From: Bacteroidota bacterium
GTDB lineage: Bacteria; Bacteroidota; Bacteroidia; UKL13-3
NCBI GenBank assembly: GCA_027487625.1
Contig: JAIYDG010000685.1
Coordinates: 1 to 46,708 of the forward strand
Reading direction: 5' to 3'
DNA: 46,708 bases
The notes under the pieces were generated by a model. The model had not been told where the DNA came from, did no database searches, and worked only from the letters and a program-made list of their open reading frames with translations. The first letter of the stretch is position 1. Each line of letters opens with the position of its first letter. A program made the position numbers and the translations under genes. Positions 46,415-46,708 of the stretch are shown in pieces.

Positions 46415-46708
46415 ATGAAAAATATCTATACAAATTCAAAAACGAAAAGACTTCAGAAATCCATGCAAGTGGCTTCTTTAATCGTTTTGTTCATCTTAGT
46501 AACACTAACAAAAACGAATGCGATTACCCGTTATGTAAACACCACTGGCACATGGGGTAGCAATACTCCTTGTTACTCCACCATTCAGGCAGCTATTACT
46601 GCCTCAACTAATGGTGATGAGATTATCGTTGATGCAGGAACTTACACTGAAGCCTTGTTAATTAATAAATCGGTGGCACTATATGGACCAAACGCAGTTG
46701 TTTCTCCA
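46415..46708 (+). CDS. Secreted parallel-beta-helix-like protein (5' part)
   Basis: The frame stays open to the window end, giving the first 98 residues. A signal peptide with an extended charged start ends near KTNA (residue 36). The mature start ITRYVNTTGTWGSN, followed by YSTIQAAITASTNGDEIIV and DAGTYTEALLINKSV, is the typical beginning of right-handed parallel beta-helix proteins (a list of sites ordered by IQAAI-x-GDxIxVxxGxY). Proteins of this kind in the phylum usually end in a T9SS domain, but that end is outside the window. Confidence 0.75.
   Translation, partial: MKNIYTNSKTKRLQKSMQVASLIVLFILVTLTKTNAITRYVNTTGTWGSNTPCYSTIQAAITASTNGDEIIVDAGTYTEALLINKSVALYGPNAVVSP

Overview
The window is chromosomal DNA from a member of the Bacteroidota. 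The base composition is strongly AT-rich. Promoters follow the Bacteroidota pattern (TTG or TTTG, about 19 bp, TAnnTTTG) rather than the E. coli pattern. A complete PorP-GldKLMN type IX secretion (T9SS) core is present, with several T9SS cargo proteins carrying C-terminal sorting domains. The set points to a free-living, protein-secreting and possibly gliding bacterium; I cannot name the genus.

Layout. 1-380: what looks like the leader and three tandem promoters of an rRNA operon running left, out of the window. 549-2243: paaN-type aldehyde dehydrogenase. 2309-8409 (minus): operon asmA-like, outer-membrane barrel, Nudix hydrolase, small lipoprotein, fused two-domain lipid acyltransferase. 8514-8667: tRNA-Val(UAC) with its own promoter and terminator. 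9228-18546 (minus): T9SS region, in transcription order BamA/TamA-like barrel, DUF4271 membrane protein, HemD-like protein, PorP, GldK, GldL, GldM, GldN, ending at a strong terminator. 18580-25873: hemW, an ALDH8-like dehydrogenase, a DUF1800/DUF1501 pair and a glycosyltransferase. 26119-32583: a 2154-residue secreted protein with seven tandem 255-bp Ig-like repeats, about 13 PKD-like domains and a T9SS tail. 32654-35066: miaA, terC and lipB. 35135-39064 (minus): acyl-CoA dehydrogenase, a helix-hairpin-helix protein, a 56-residue membrane protein, an RmlD-like reductase, and an XRE/DUF2975 pair. 39249-43177: miaB, a membrane-anchored pseudo-peptidase of the MtfA/M90 type, and a sigma-54 activator without a sensor domain. 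43053-45555: a small island bounded by 125-bp direct repeats of the activator's 3' end. 45906-46708: a lipoprotein and the start of a secreted parallel-beta-helix-like protein.

How the genes fit together. GldL and GldM form the T9SS motor, GldK and GldN the periplasmic ring, and PorP-type proteins the outer-membrane anchor. The DUF1501 protein, the giant PKD protein and the 43621-45141 protein are probable clients of that system. MiaA and MiaB carry out consecutive steps of ms2i6A37 tRNA modification, although they are 5.7 kb apart.

The two least ordinary places are the pseudo-MtfA/sensorless activator pair (40630-43177) and the island behind it. The island's two flanking 125-bp repeats differ at only four positions, all synonymous third-codon positions. 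This is what one expects if an incoming element replaced the 3' end of the gene with an equivalent coding copy.
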